A stretch of 64,000 nt of DNA, from contig JAJYHT010000088.1 in assembly GCA_021784595.1 (NCBI GenBank), forward strand, positions 42,591 through 106,590, written 5' to 3'. The stretch is from Bacillota bacterium (lineage in GTDB: Bacteria; Bacillota; Sulfobacillia; Sulfobacillales; Sulfobacillaceae). A model generated the notes under the pieces. That model did not search any database, had not been told where the DNA came from, and worked only from the letters and a program-made list of their open reading frames with translations. This document shows, piece after piece, positions 34,227-42,594 of this stretch. A program made the position numbers and the translations under genes. Every line of letters begins with the position of its first letter. The stretch's first letter is position 1.

Positions 34227-35072
34227 ATGCATCGGATAGGAGTAGTAGGCGCGGGCACCATGGGTAGCGGAATAGGATATTTGGCAGCGCTTAAGGGGTT
34301 GGAAGTTGTTCAATATGATGCCATGCCAGGAGCGGTGAGTCGCGCACATGATGGGGCTCGAGCACGTTTGCAAAAAGCAGTGTCCGCGGGCAAATTAAGC
34401 GCAGCAGATGCCGAGGCGGCCAGCAATCGTTTAAGAGCAACCAGCTCTTGGGATGATTTTGCAGAAGTACAAGCCGCCATTGAAGCGGTGGTAGAGGTGA
34501 TTGACGTAAAAATTGAGGTGTTTCGGCACCTGGACCATGTTTTACCCGAGAATGCATTGCTGGCCACCAACACATCTTCGCTGTCCATTACTGAAATCGC
34601 TAAGGCTACGAGTCGGCCGCAGCAGGTCGTGGGAATGCACTTTTTCAATCCTGCGCCCGTGATGAAACTAGTCGAAATTGTGCGGGGCGAAGAAACAAAT
34701 GATGAGACGGTTGGAATGGCTCTTGGTTTGGCAGAACAGATGGGCAAAGAAACGATTGTGGTTCAAAAAGACACGCCAGGTTTTGTGGTCAATCGAGCCT
34801 TGATGCCTCTTTTTATTGAAGCGATGCGAATGTTGGAAGAAGGTGTAGCCACCGCCGAAGACATAGACAAAGGAGTTCGGCTCGGTCTTAATCATCCGAT
34901 GGGTCCGTTGACGTTGGCGGACTTCACCGGACTTGATGTCGACCTTAACGTGATGGATTATATGTTTGATGAGTTTCATGATGATCGGTTTGCTGCGCCG
35001 CTGGTATTGCGACGGCTTGTACGTGCTGGACATTTGGGCAAAAAGACTGGCCATGGATTTTATCAATATTGA
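34227..35072 (+). CDS. 3-hydroxybutyryl-CoA dehydrogenase
   Basis: A 281-residue 3-hydroxyacyl-CoA dehydrogenase of the Hbd/PaaH type. It has the NAD motif VVGAGTMGSGIGYLAALKG, EAVVEVIDVKIEVF, LATNTSSLSITEIA, the catalytic histidine in GMHFFNPAPVMKLVEIV, DTPGFVVNRALMPLFIEAMRMLEEG, LGLNHPMGPLTLADFTGLD and a C-terminal KTGHGFYQY. ATG 34227 or GTG 34224 follow AGGAGG at 34211-34216. It is probably cotranscribed with fabI. It could serve fatty-acid or polyhydroxyalkanoate metabolism. Confidence 0.92.
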   Translation: MHRIGVVGAGTMGSGIGYLAALKGLEVVQYDAMPGAVSRAHDGARARLQKAVSAGKLSAADAEAASNRLRATSSWDDFAEVQAAIEAVVEVIDVKIEVFRHLDHVLPENALLATNTSSLSITEIAKATSRPQQVVGMHFFNPAPVMKLVEIVRGEETNDETVGMALGLAEQMGKETIVVQKDTPGFVVNRALMPLFIEAMRMLEEGVATAEDIDKGVRLGLNHPMGPLTLADFTGLDVDLNVMDYMFDEFHDDRFAAPLVLRRLVRAGHLGKKTGHGFYQY

Positions 35073-35090
35073 GAACAGCGCATTGAGCTC

Positions 35091-35119
35091 TTGATTTCCA
35101 TGAGGCGCCTTGTTATAAT
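35091..35119 (+). promoter_or_regulatory. promoter of the tRNA Gly-Cys-Val cluster
   Basis: TTGATT at 35091-35096 and TATAAT at 35114-35119 with a 17-base spacer lie 14 bases before tRNA-Gly. Confidence 0.8.
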
Positions 35120-35132
35120 GGCAAGGCGCGAT

Positions 35133-35207
35133 GCGGAAGTAGCTCAGTGGTAGAGCATCGCCTTGCCAAGGCGAGGGTCGCGGGTTCGAATCCCGTCTTC
35201 CGCTCCA
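35133..35207 (+). tRNA. tRNA-Gly (anticodon GCC)
   Basis: The acceptor GCGGAAG pairs with CTTCCGC. The anticodon loop TTGCCAA gives GCC. The T-arm GGGTTCGAATCCC is canonical, the discriminator is T and CCA is encoded. Confidence 0.95.
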
Positions 35208-35222
35208 TTTTTTCATCCACAA

Positions 35223-35297
<75 letters not shown>

Positions 35298-35313
35298 CAT
35301 GCAGGATATTTGT

Positions 35314-35391
35314 GGGTGGTTAGCTCAGTTGGTTAGAGCGCTCGCTTGACATGCGAGAGGTTCACAGGTTCGAGTCCTGTACCGCCCACCA
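35314..35391 (+). tRNA. tRNA-Val (anticodon GAC)
   Basis: The acceptor GGGTGGT pairs with ACCGCCC. The anticodon loop TTGACAT gives GAC. The T-arm is canonical and CCA is encoded. It complements the Val(TAC) tRNA in the first cluster. Confidence 0.95.
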
Positions 35392-36072
35392 TCACTTTTT
35401 TTGTTTTCGGGATGTTTCTCCACAACGATCAAACCGGCATTTTGTCCTCTCCAGTGTCTAAAACGATAACTACACTTTCGATTTTTTCTCCAATCGGATT
35501 GGGAAAGCCAATTGCAGCTCGGGTTGACGGTCTACACGACAGACCTGATCCAACGGATTGATGAGGTGGTGTGGGCAGCACGATCTCTTCTTGATATTGA
35601 ACCCAATAATCATAAAAAACGCAGTGATCGTTCGCAATCAGATGCGAGATGCCTTGGGCGAAATAACGGAAAAACACCAGACAAACTCAACGTATCGACG
35701 AAATAAAGCTGATTTTTCCGTTTGCAGAGGAAAAGTTTCGCGTAGTATTGATGAGTTCAAGGCAAAAATGCCTGCTCGGGTGCTCATGTGAGAAGCAACA
35801 TTCTATTGTTGCCTATTGTCAATGACAGCCGATAAAGGCAAAGATGAGACGTTAAAATCGCTGTAATGGCTAACATCCTTATATATCAAAGAGTTTTGCT
35901 GTCACCTAGCTTTTGCGGCAGCGAAATTTCTTTCCATAGGACCCCGCCGTTCTCTAATCGTTCTCTGATGCCACTGTTCCAGAGATAAGCGTCGTATGCC
36001 AATCCGAATAGCTTTTTGCTGGATGCATATACTACGGTGTGGATGGAATTACCAGCAAAGGCGGTGATCGTC
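35392..36072. other. 680 bases without an intact gene
   Basis: A T-rich stretch after tRNA-Val may end that transcript. Further on, plus-strand fragments in two frames (LTVYTTDLIQRIDEVVWAAR near 35520-35580, then VRNQMRDALGEITEKH near 35630) look like one broken gene of unknown family. A minus-strand frame from 36074 to 35886 has plausible composition but starts inside the ytxC start region. I assign no function. Confidence 0.4.
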
Positions 36073-36912
36073 ATGCGTCAATGGTGTATTGTTGGAGACT
36101 TGCAGTCGACTCCTCAACTTGGGGAAATGTTAGCGCGAAACGTGTCCGGGGAATGGGAGGAGGATATTCAGGGCGCACTAGTGGAATATCGGTTGACCCA
36201 AAACGACGAAAATCGCCCTATCCAATTGGATCCGATGGCGCGAACCCTAGCGGAATTTGTGTTGGCGACGGCGTCGCAATGGCTCAGAGCCCTGCTGTTG
36301 CGCCGTTATCAATATTTATCCAGCGACGAGGTCGTGCATATTGTAGATGTAGCTTGTCACCAGTTATTTGCAGATAGGGAACATAATAAAAACAGGCTGG
36401 ATTTGGTAACAACCGTTTTGATAAAATTCTTACACGAGCACGACACCGTGGTGTTGGAAGGGGTTCGCGGGTTTTTAATTCCCGAAGTACTCCAAGAGTT
36501 TTACGACGGCATTGACCGGGCGATCGATGACTGGCTAATGGAAAAAGAGTATCGTGAGTTCATTAGGTTATTAAGGAATTTTGTGAGTCTGAATGAACCT
36601 AAAATAAATGGGGTTCATGTCTTTTGGCATCGCAGCAAGTTTGTGCTGGAAGATGATCATGGGCGGCCCGCTGGTACTGACGTGATGGACGAATTGACTA
36701 CAGGCGTGCAAGAAGAAGATGAGTCGCCGGAGGACTTGTTGGTTAGTGCTCTAATTACCTTGGCCCCCCGGCAAATTGTGTTTCATTGCCCAGGACCGAT
36801 TGATAATACGTGGCAAACCATTCATTCAGTGTTTGACGAGCGCGTGGTGCGGTGCCCAGGTTGCCAGCGCTGTGGCCGTCACAGTTTGACAGATGCGCGC
36901 AATAAGGTTTAA
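36073..36912 (+). CDS. ytxC: YtxC-like sporulation protein
   Basis: A 279-residue protein resembling YtxC, a putative sporulation protein encoded beside thrS in Bacillus. The hallmark is FYDGIDRAIDDWLMEKEYREFIRLLRNFV, and a C-terminal region includes ITLAPRQIVFHCPG. It has no signal peptide. The pair CPGCQRC near the C terminus could bind metal. ATG 36073 is chosen from AAAGGCGG upstream, and a longer frame begins at 36016. The next gene is thrS, as in Bacillus. Confidence 0.75.
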   Translation: MRQWCIVGDLQSTPQLGEMLARNVSGEWEEDIQGALVEYRLTQNDENRPIQLDPMARTLAEFVLATASQWLRALLLRRYQYLSSDEVVHIVDVACHQLFADREHNKNRLDLVTTVLIKFLHEHDTVVLEGVRGFLIPEVLQEFYDGIDRAIDDWLMEKEYREFIRLLRNFVSLNEPKINGVHVFWHRSKFVLEDDHGRPAGTDVMDELTTGVQEEDESPEDLLVSALITLAPRQIVFHCPGPIDNTWQTIHSVFDERVVRCPGCQRCGRHSLTDARNKV

Positions 36913-36949
36913 CATAACTACCATAAACCTATATGGTAGTCGATGAAAA

Positions 36950-37165
36950 GTTGAAGCATTTCGTATTCCTGCAGAGAGGGCCTTTTATGCTGAGAGAGGC
37001 CTAGGTGCCGCGGATGCTGACCACCTTGGAGATGCCGCTGAAACGGGAACGGTCCCGGGGAAAGCGGCGGGTAAGCCCGATATTGCTGAAAGAGCGGGCC
37101 ATTTATTGGCCAATGGCGGTGGAACCGCGGATGATATCCGTCCCCAATTAGGGGGGTGTTTTTTT
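36950..37165 (+). ncRNA. T-box leader of thrS
   Basis: The interval carries the T-box antiterminator sequence GGCGGTGGAACCGCGG (37116-37131), followed by a terminator with TCCCC/GGGGGG arms around AATTA and a T7 run (37140-37165). The UGGA of the bulge would pair with a tRNA ending UCCA, as expected for tRNA-Thr. An ACC codon near 37020 is a possible specifier. Uncharged tRNA-Thr would raise thrS transcription. Confidence 0.85.
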
Positions 37166-37211
37166 ATTTGCTTCTTTATTTGTGTCAAACACCCAATGGG
37201 AGGGGCGCGTC

Positions 37212-39110
37212 ATGGAGCAAGAAGTCCAGATTGATTTAGAGGGGGAAATTCGCCGTTTTCCTCGGGGGGTCCGCGCCGTCGATTTGCCAGACCGCGATCC
37301 TGAGGCTGTGGCGGCTTGGATAGATGGGCAAGTGGTGGACCTTAAGCGGCCGATAACCAAGGACGGCGCACTGCAATGGCTGACGTTTGATGATTCGAGC
37401 GGCCGCTTGGTGTTTCGCCACTCTAGTGCTCATCTGTTGGCACAGGCAGTCAAACGTCTTTGGCCCGAAGCTAAATTGGGAACAGGACCCGCCCTCGATG
37501 ACGGTTTTTATTACGACATCTGGCTTCCATCGCCCTTGAGCGAAGCCGACTTGGCGCGCATAGAGGCAGAGATGCGGCGCATTGCCGCCGAAAACCTATC
37601 GATTGAGCGGCTTGAACTGACGCGGGAAGAGGCCAACCAGATCTTTTCCGAACGGGGCGAAGAGTTCAAGCTGCAAATCGTCGAAAGGATTCCCGATGGC
37701 GCTGTGATTTCGGCCTATCGGCAAGGGGACTTTGTGGATTTGTGCGCAGGACCTCATCTGCCTGCTACGGGCCTCATAGGAGCAGTTAAATTGACTAATG
37801 TCTCGGGTGCTTATTGGCGCGGCGATGAAAAAAACCCGATGATGACCAGAATTTATGGGACGTCCTTTCCGACCGAAGACGCGTTGAATCAGCACTTAGA
37901 GCGGGTTGAGGAAGCCAAACAGCGCGATCACCGCAAACTAGGGCCCCAACTCGACTTGTTTAGTTTTAAAGAAGAGGCGCCGGGATTTACCTTTTGGCAT
38001 CCAAAAGGATATCAACTATACCGGACTTTGGAAGAATTTTCTCGCCGTTTGCAGCAAGAGCGGGGATATCAAGAAGTGTCTACGCCGTGGATTTACCGAG
38101 CGGGTTTATGGCAACGCTCAGGGCATTGGGACCATTACCGGGACAACATGTTCCTAGTTGAACGGGAGGATGAGGTGCTAGGGGTCAAACCGATGAATTG
38201 TCCCGGGCATGCTCTATTGTTTAAAGGTGATATTCGCTCCTACCGTGACCTTCCGATGCGTTTGGCGGAATACGGGCCCTTGTCGCGATTTGAGCGTTCC
38301 GGCACCCTGCATGGTTTATTGCGGGTACGCGGCTTTCATCAAGACGATGCGCACTTGTTTGTCCGCGAAGATCAGATCAATCAAGAGATGTTTGGCGTGC
38401 TCGATTTGATGGATGTGGTGTATCGTGCATTCGGTCTCCCTTATGAAGTGGTGTTTTCTACCAGGCCAGACGACTACATGGGCGACTTAGCGCTGTGGGA
38501 CAAGGCGGAAGCAGAACTAGAGCAGGTTCTGCGCGACCGGGGCTTGAAATATCAAATCAATCCCAAAGACGGCGCCTTTTACGGACCGAAACTGGATATA
38601 GCAGCTATTGATTCTCTCGGCCGGCGTTGGCAGCTTGCCACAATTCAATTGGATTTTCAATTGCCGGAAAATCTTGATCTGCATTACGTAGATTCGGAAG
38701 GACAATTGCGCCGCCCAGTCATGATACACCGCGCCATTATGGGTTCACTGGAGCGGTTTATTGGCATATTGGTGGAACATTACGGCGGCGCTTTCCCGTT
38801 GTGGCTGGCACCTGTCCAGGCGCGCATCATTCCGATAACCGACCAACAGACATCATATGCCGAGGAAATCCGCCGAAAGCTGATCCGCCATGGGATTCGG
38901 GCGGAGGTTGACAGTCGGAACCAAAAGATGGGCTATAAAATTAGGGAAGCGCAACTAGAAAAGATTCCCCGCATGTTGGTGGTAGGCGGTCGAGACCAGG
39001 AAAATCATACGGTTTCAGTGCGCACTCGAGAACAAGGAGACCTGGGTGCCAAGCCGTGGCCTGATTATCTTCACCAACTTGTCGAGGAAGCGGAAATGCC
39101 CTTAGCGTAA
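37212..39110 (+). CDS. thrS: threonyl-tRNA synthetase
   Basis: A 632-residue class II synthetase that charges tRNA-Thr. An N-terminal TGS domain (EIRRFPRGVRAVDLP) is followed by the editing domain with FRHSSAHLLAQAVKRLWP and DLCAGPHLPATG. The catalytic core shows MNCPGHALLFKGDIRSYRDLP, GLLRVRGFHQDDAHLF, DGAFYGPKLD and MIHRAIMGSLERFIGILVEH. An anticodon domain follows from about residue 530. ATG 37212 has GGGAGGGG at 37198-37205. It is regulated by the upstream T-box. Confidence 0.96.
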   Translation: MEQEVQIDLEGEIRRFPRGVRAVDLPDRDPEAVAAWIDGQVVDLKRPITKDGALQWLTFDDSSGRLVFRHSSAHLLAQAVKRLWPEAKLGTGPALDDGFYYDIWLPSPLSEADLARIEAEMRRIAAENLSIERLELTREEANQIFSERGEEFKLQIVERIPDGAVISAYRQGDFVDLCAGPHLPATGLIGAVKLTNVSGAYWRGDEKNPMMTRIYGTSFPTEDALNQHLERVEEAKQRDHRKLGPQLDLFSFKEEAPGFTFWHPKGYQLYRTLEEFSRRLQQERGYQEVSTPWIYRAGLWQRSGHWDHYRDNMFLVEREDEVLGVKPMNCPGHALLFKGDIRSYRDLPMRLAEYGPLSRFERSGTLHGLLRVRGFHQDDAHLFVREDQINQEMFGVLDLMDVVYRAFGLPYEVVFSTRPDDYMGDLALWDKAEAELEQVLRDRGLKYQINPKDGAFYGPKLDIAAIDSLGRRWQLATIQLDFQLPENLDLHYVDSEGQLRRPVMIHRAIMGSLERFIGILVEHYGGAFPLWLAPVQARIIPITDQQTSYAEEIRRKLIRHGIRAEVDSRNQKMGYKIREAQLEKIPRMLVVGGRDQENHTVSVRTREQGDLGAKPWPDYLHQLVEEAEMPLA

Positions 39111-39120
39111 ACGGTTGTGG

Positions 39121-39150
39121 TTGACGATTACAGCGATGGTTGGGTACAAT
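39121..39150 (+). promoter_or_regulatory. promoter of infC-rpmI-rplT
   Basis: TTGACG at 39121-39126 and TACAAT at 39145-39150 with an 18-base spacer. It lies about 140 bases before infC, leaving room for a regulatory leader. Confidence 0.75.
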
Positions 39151-39157
39151 GACAGAG

Positions 39158-39273
39158 TAACCACCGAACAAAGCAGAAGCGCTGGCTTCTCACCCCCAGG
39201 CTTGGCCGAAGGGGTTGGCGATATTGGCAAGAGCGCTGTGTCTGGGCGGGAATCTACCCGTCCTTTTGTTTGG
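39158..39273 (+). ncRNA. L20-type attenuator leader before infC
   Basis: The leader ends in a hairpin, GGGCGGG (39244-39250) with CCCGTCC (39257-39263), and the run TTTTGTTT, placed just before the infC ribosome site. In Bacillus the infC-rpmI-rplT operon is repressed by L20 through such premature termination. The position and terminator match that mechanism. The L20-binding part was not modelled. Confidence 0.6.
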
Positions 39274-39292
39274 ACTACAAGGAGGGGTGGCA

Positions 39293-39808
39293 ATCAACAA
39301 AGATCTCCGGATCAACGATGAGATTCGTGCTCGTGAAGTCCGTTTGGTAGGGGACGAAGGAGAACAACTGGGTATTGTATCGTTGCGTGATGCATTAGCA
39401 ATGGCACAAGAACGTCGGGTTGACTTAGTCGAAGTGTCGCCCACGGCGCGCCCGCCGGTATGTCGGTTGATGGACTACGGCAAGTTCAAATACGAACAGG
39501 CCAAACGGGACCGGGAGTCACGGAAAAAGCAAAAAGTGGTCAGCGTGAAAGAACTTAAAATGCGGCCGACCATTGAAGACCATGACTTTGAAGTCAAAGT
39601 GCGTAGCGCTCACAAGTTTTTGACTGAAGGTGACAAAGTCAAGTGTACGATGATATTTCGTGGCCGCGAGATTGTACATGCCAGCCTAGGGCAAGCGACT
39701 TTGAAGAAATTGGCTGAAGCGGTGACCGATGTCGCAGTAGTGGAAAGGCCTCCCCGTGTTGAAGGCCGAGCTATGATCATGATCTTAGCACCAAAAAAGG
39801 GAGTGTAG
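39293..39808 (+). CDS. infC: translation initiation factor IF-3
   Basis: A 171-residue IF-3 that binds the 30S subunit and proofreads start codons. The N-domain shows [25 protein letters not shown]. The linker is rich in basic residues ([12 protein letters not shown]) and the C-domain ends with [21 protein letters not shown] place the start at ATC 39293 because AAGGAGGGG at 39279-39287 lies 5 bases before it. infC often uses rare AUU/AUC/AUA starts that IF-3 itself discriminates against. A GTG at 39287 overlaps the ribosome site and is less likely. Confidence 0.92.
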   Translation: MNKDLRINDEIRAREVRLVGDEGEQLGIVSLRDALAMAQERRVDLVEVSPTARPPVCRLMDYGKFKYEQAKRDRESRKKQKVVSVKELKMRPTIEDHDFEVKVRSAHKFLTEGDKVKCTMIFRGREIVHASLGQATLKKLAEAVTDVAVVERPPRVEGRAMIMILAPKKGV

Positions 39809-39812
39809 CAGC

Positions 39813-40013
39813 ATGCCGAAAATGAAGACGCATCGTGGCGCAAGAAAGCGTATCGGGATGACCGCGTCAGGTCTAGGAAAGCGTCATCGTGCAGGGAAAA
39901 GTCATTTACTCGAACACAAATCGGCCACTCGGCGCAGGCGTTTACGTAACGCAGAAGTGTTGTCCAAGGCGGATCAGCATCGCACCAAACGGCTTTTGCC
40001 CTATGGCGGTTAG
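39813..40013 (+). CDS. rpmI: 50S ribosomal protein L35
   Basis: A 66-residue basic protein beginning with the typical [14 protein letters not shown]. It also has [26 protein letters not shown] and a [12 protein letters not shown] tail. It starts 4 bases after infC. It is a structural protein of the 50S subunit. Confidence 0.96.
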   Translation: MPKMKTHRGARKRIGMTASGLGKRHRAGKSHLLEHKSATRRRRLRNAEVLSKADQHRTKRLLPYGG

Positions 40014-40045
40014 ATAACGCGAATATTTAGTGGAGGGATTTTTGA

Positions 40046-40399
40046 ATGGCTCGAGTAAAAAACGGCATGGTGCGCCATCGCCGTCACAAGAAAATCTTAA
40101 AGATGGCCCGCGGCTATCGCGGTGCTAGGTCTCGGCAATTTCGCCCCGCCAATGAAGCCGTTATGCATAGTTTGTGGTACGCTTACCAGCATCGCCGCAA
40201 ACGAAAGGGCGACTTTCGACGTCTTTGGATCTCTCGGATCAATGCGGCCGCACGGATGAATGGGATGTCCTACAGCCGTTTCATGAACGGGTTGAAGCGA
40301 GCGGGAATCGGGCTTGACCGAAAGGTCCTAGCGGATTTGGCAGTGCGCGACATGGATAGTTTCAAGATGCTCGTGACTAAAGCCAAAGAAACGTTTTAG
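40046..40399 (+). CDS. rplT: 50S ribosomal protein L20
   Basis: A 117-residue L20 with [57 protein letters not shown] and [14 protein letters not shown]. It is essential early in 50S assembly and is the likely repressor of its own operon. ATG 40046 follows TGGAGGGA. Confidence 0.97.
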   Translation: MARVKNGMVRHRRHKKILKMARGYRGARSRQFRPANEAVMHSLWYAYQHRRKRKGDFRRLWISRINAAARMNGMSYSRFMNGLKRAGIGLDRKVLADLAVRDMDSFKMLVTKAKETF

Positions 40400-40410
40400 A
40401 GGCCAATGAT

Positions 40411-41244
40411 GTGATTGTACATCCGCTGGATTCCTCAGACAACAAAATTATCCGTACGGTGCGGCGTTTGATGACTAGCCACACATTTCGAGAAAAAAGC
40501 GGGCAGACCGTGGTAGAAGGGCGTCGAGTGGTAGATGAGGCGCTCTCTGCTGGGGTTTCCTTCCGTCATGTTGTCTATAGCCGGCGCCTTCTGCAAGAAA
40601 CCGGCGGTAAAAATCTTATTGCCCGGTTGCAAGCATCATCTACGCGTTTGCTCTATGTGACGGAGCGTCTTATGGAAGAGATTTCAGGGGTTGAAGCGCC
40701 GCAAGGCGTAGTGGGCGTAATATCTTGGACATTGCCTGAGGTGACTTCCTTCCCATTGCCTGCTAGCGGTCCTGCTCTACTAGTGGTAGCTGAGGCGCTT
40801 CAAGATCCTGGCAATTTAGGCTCTCTGATTCGGTCCGCGCAGGCGGCCGGAGCGCATGGGATTGGGGTAACCAAGGGAACGGTGGAGGTGTTTAACCCTA
40901 AGACCTTAAGAGCGTGCGCGGGTAGCGTGTTTCGGATCCCGGTGTTCCGGGTTCCCTTAAATTGGATGGACTTTGCCAAGGAGCAAGGACTGGCCGTGCG
41001 CGCCACCACAGTGACGGGAGGCCAACCCTATGACCAGGTCGATTGGATGGCTCCGGTCATTATTGTGTTGGGTAATGAAGGCAATGGATTGACACTAGAG
41101 GAAGAGGCAGAGCCAATTACAGTACCAATGGTGCCTACCGCAGATTCCCTCAACGTAGCCATGGCTGGGTCCGTCATATTGTTTCATGCGGCCAGTCAGA
41201 GAAGGTTGGGGGGGATTTCTCCAAGTCCGCCCCTTATGATATAA
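40411..41244 (+). CDS. TrmH/SpoU-family RNA 2'-O-methyltransferase
   Basis: A 277-residue SPOUT methyltransferase. The substrate-binding N domain has KSGQTVVEGRRVVDEAL and VSGVEAPQGVVGV-like (here ISGVEAPQGVVGVI). The knot domain shows EALQDPGNLGSLIRSAQAAGAHG, VIIVLGNEGNGL and VPMVPTADSLNVAMAGSV. It resembles the Bacillus YsgA-type enzyme encoded before pheST. It probably methylates ribose in rRNA or tRNA. GTG 40411 is 11 bases after rplT, with AGAGGCC upstream. Confidence 0.88.
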   Translation: MIVHPLDSSDNKIIRTVRRLMTSHTFREKSGQTVVEGRRVVDEALSAGVSFRHVVYSRRLLQETGGKNLIARLQASSTRLLYVTERLMEEISGVEAPQGVVGVISWTLPEVTSFPLPASGPALLVVAEALQDPGNLGSLIRSAQAAGAHGIGVTKGTVEVFNPKTLRACAGSVFRIPVFRVPLNWMDFAKEQGLAVRATTVTGGQPYDQVDWMAPVIIVLGNEGNGLTLEEEAEPITVPMVPTADSLNVAMAGSVILFHAASQRRLGGISPSPPLMI

Positions 41245-41257
41245 TTCGCTTCAACAC

Positions 41258-41512
41258 TAAAATGCTGACAAACGATGATCCAGCAAAGTACCCAGCGGTG
41301 ATGAGACAGAGAGCAAGCTTTGAGCTGAAAGGCTTGCCGTGACCGATGGTGAAGGTTCGCTGGGGAGTGTGGGCCTGAACACGGCAGACAGTTGCGCCGA
41401 GTAGGGCTCGCCGGTGGGGAACCGTTACCAACCATCGAGTGAATGCGAAATTTTGCATTCAAAAAAAGGTGGTACCGCGAGATCTCGCCCTTTATATAAG
41501 GGGCGTTTTTTT
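41258..41512 (+). ncRNA. T-box leader of pheST
   Basis: The antiterminator AGGTGGTACCGCG lies at 41467-41479, followed by CGCCCTT/AAGGGGCG and a T7 run (41486-41512). A TTC codon near 41350 in GGTGAAGGTTCGCTGG is a possible Phe specifier. The UGGU bulge matches the ACCA end of the tRNA-Phe gene at 29418-29493. Uncharged tRNA-Phe would allow pheST transcription. Confidence 0.9.
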
Positions 41513-41535
41513 ATGTTCATTCCACATGGGGGGAT

Positions 41536-42594
41536 ATGCAATTGTCAGACCAAATATCAGAAGTGGGCCAGATTTTGGCGCAGCAATTGGCTACAGCAGA
41601 GGACTCGGCGGCGGTGCAGGAAATCCGTACCGAGTGGGTCGGCCGTCGGGGCAGGATCACCTTGGCGCTCAAAGAGTTGGGAAAACTTGATCCTGAGACG
41701 CGGCGCACCCAAGGTCAGATTTTAAACGCCGCCCGCGAGCAGGCGATGCGTCTGATTAATCAGAAGTTGGAACAATTGGGCAGGGTCGAAGAGGACATTC
41801 AGTTGGAGCGGGAGCGGCTGGATATGACCATTAGAGGACAGGCACCGCGGGTCGGATTGTTGCATCCGCTAACTCGGGTCCGCCGTCTTTTAGAGGACGT
41901 ATTTTTGCGCATGGGATTCAGCTTGGCTTATGGACCCGAGATTGAGACCACCTGGTACAATTTCGAGGCATTGAACATCCCCGAAGATCACCCTGCTCGT
42001 GATATGCAGGATTCCTTTTTCGTTGACGTACCCCATATGGTCTTGCGGACCCATACGTCTCCTGTTCAAATTCGGGGAATGGAAGCAGCACAAGGAAAGC
42101 TTCCCGTAAAAATTATCGCGCCAGGTCGAGTCTATCGACGCGACGATGATGCTACGCACACACCGATGTTTCATCAGATTGAAGGGTTAGTGGTGGATCG
42201 CGGCATTACTCTGGGGGATTTGAAGGGAACCTTGCTGGCGATGACGACCGCTCTGTTGGGAGATTCAATTGAAACGCGGTTTAGGCCGTCATATTTTCCC
42301 TTCACCGAACCTTCCGTGGAAATGGATGTAACCTGTGCGGCTTGTGGTGGCAAGGGGTGTCGCACATGCAAAGGAACCGGATGGGTAGAGATTTTAGGAT
42401 CGGGTCTAGTACATCCGAGCGTTCTGAAAAATGGTGGTTATGATCCCCAAAAGGTTAGCGGATTTGCCTTTGGATTGGGAATTGAGCGGTTGGCTATGCG
42501 GATTTTTGGCCTTGATGATATGCGGCCGTTGTACCAAAACGACGTAGAATTTCTTACGGGGTTTGAACGTTACACAGGGAGGCCCATTTTATGA
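41536..42594 (+). CDS. pheS: phenylalanyl-tRNA synthetase subunit alpha
   Basis: The 352-residue catalytic alpha subunit of PheRS. An N-terminal coiled coil (about 1-85) is followed by motif 2 and 3 regions: HPLTRVRRLLEDVFLRMGF, FEALNIPEDHPARDMQDSF, LRTHTSPVQIR, VYRRDDDATHTPMFHQIEG, PSYFPFTEPSVE and GFAFGLGIERLAM. A four-cysteine insert (CAACGGKGCRTCKG) is common in this lineage. ATG 41536 follows GGGGGG. It overlaps pheT by 4 bases. Confidence 0.96.
   Translation: MQLSDQISEVGQILAQQLATAEDSAAVQEIRTEWVGRRGRITLALKELGKLDPETRRTQGQILNAAREQAMRLINQKLEQLGRVEEDIQLERERLDMTIRGQAPRVGLLHPLTRVRRLLEDVFLRMGFSLAYGPEIETTWYNFEALNIPEDHPARDMQDSFFVDVPHMVLRTHTSPVQIRGMEAAQGKLPVKIIAPGRVYRRDDDATHTPMFHQIEGLVVDRGITLGDLKGTLLAMTTALLGDSIETRFRPSYFPFTEPSVEMDVTCAACGGKGCRTCKGTGWVEILGSGLVHPSVLKNGGYDPQKVSGFAFGLGIERLAMRIFGLDDMRPLYQNDVEFLTGFERYTGRPIL

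Noticed and set aside
35886..36074. Minus-strand frame starting in the ytxC start region
   Set aside because: Composition is plausible but there is no ribosome site or recognisable family, and it overlaps the ytxC start.
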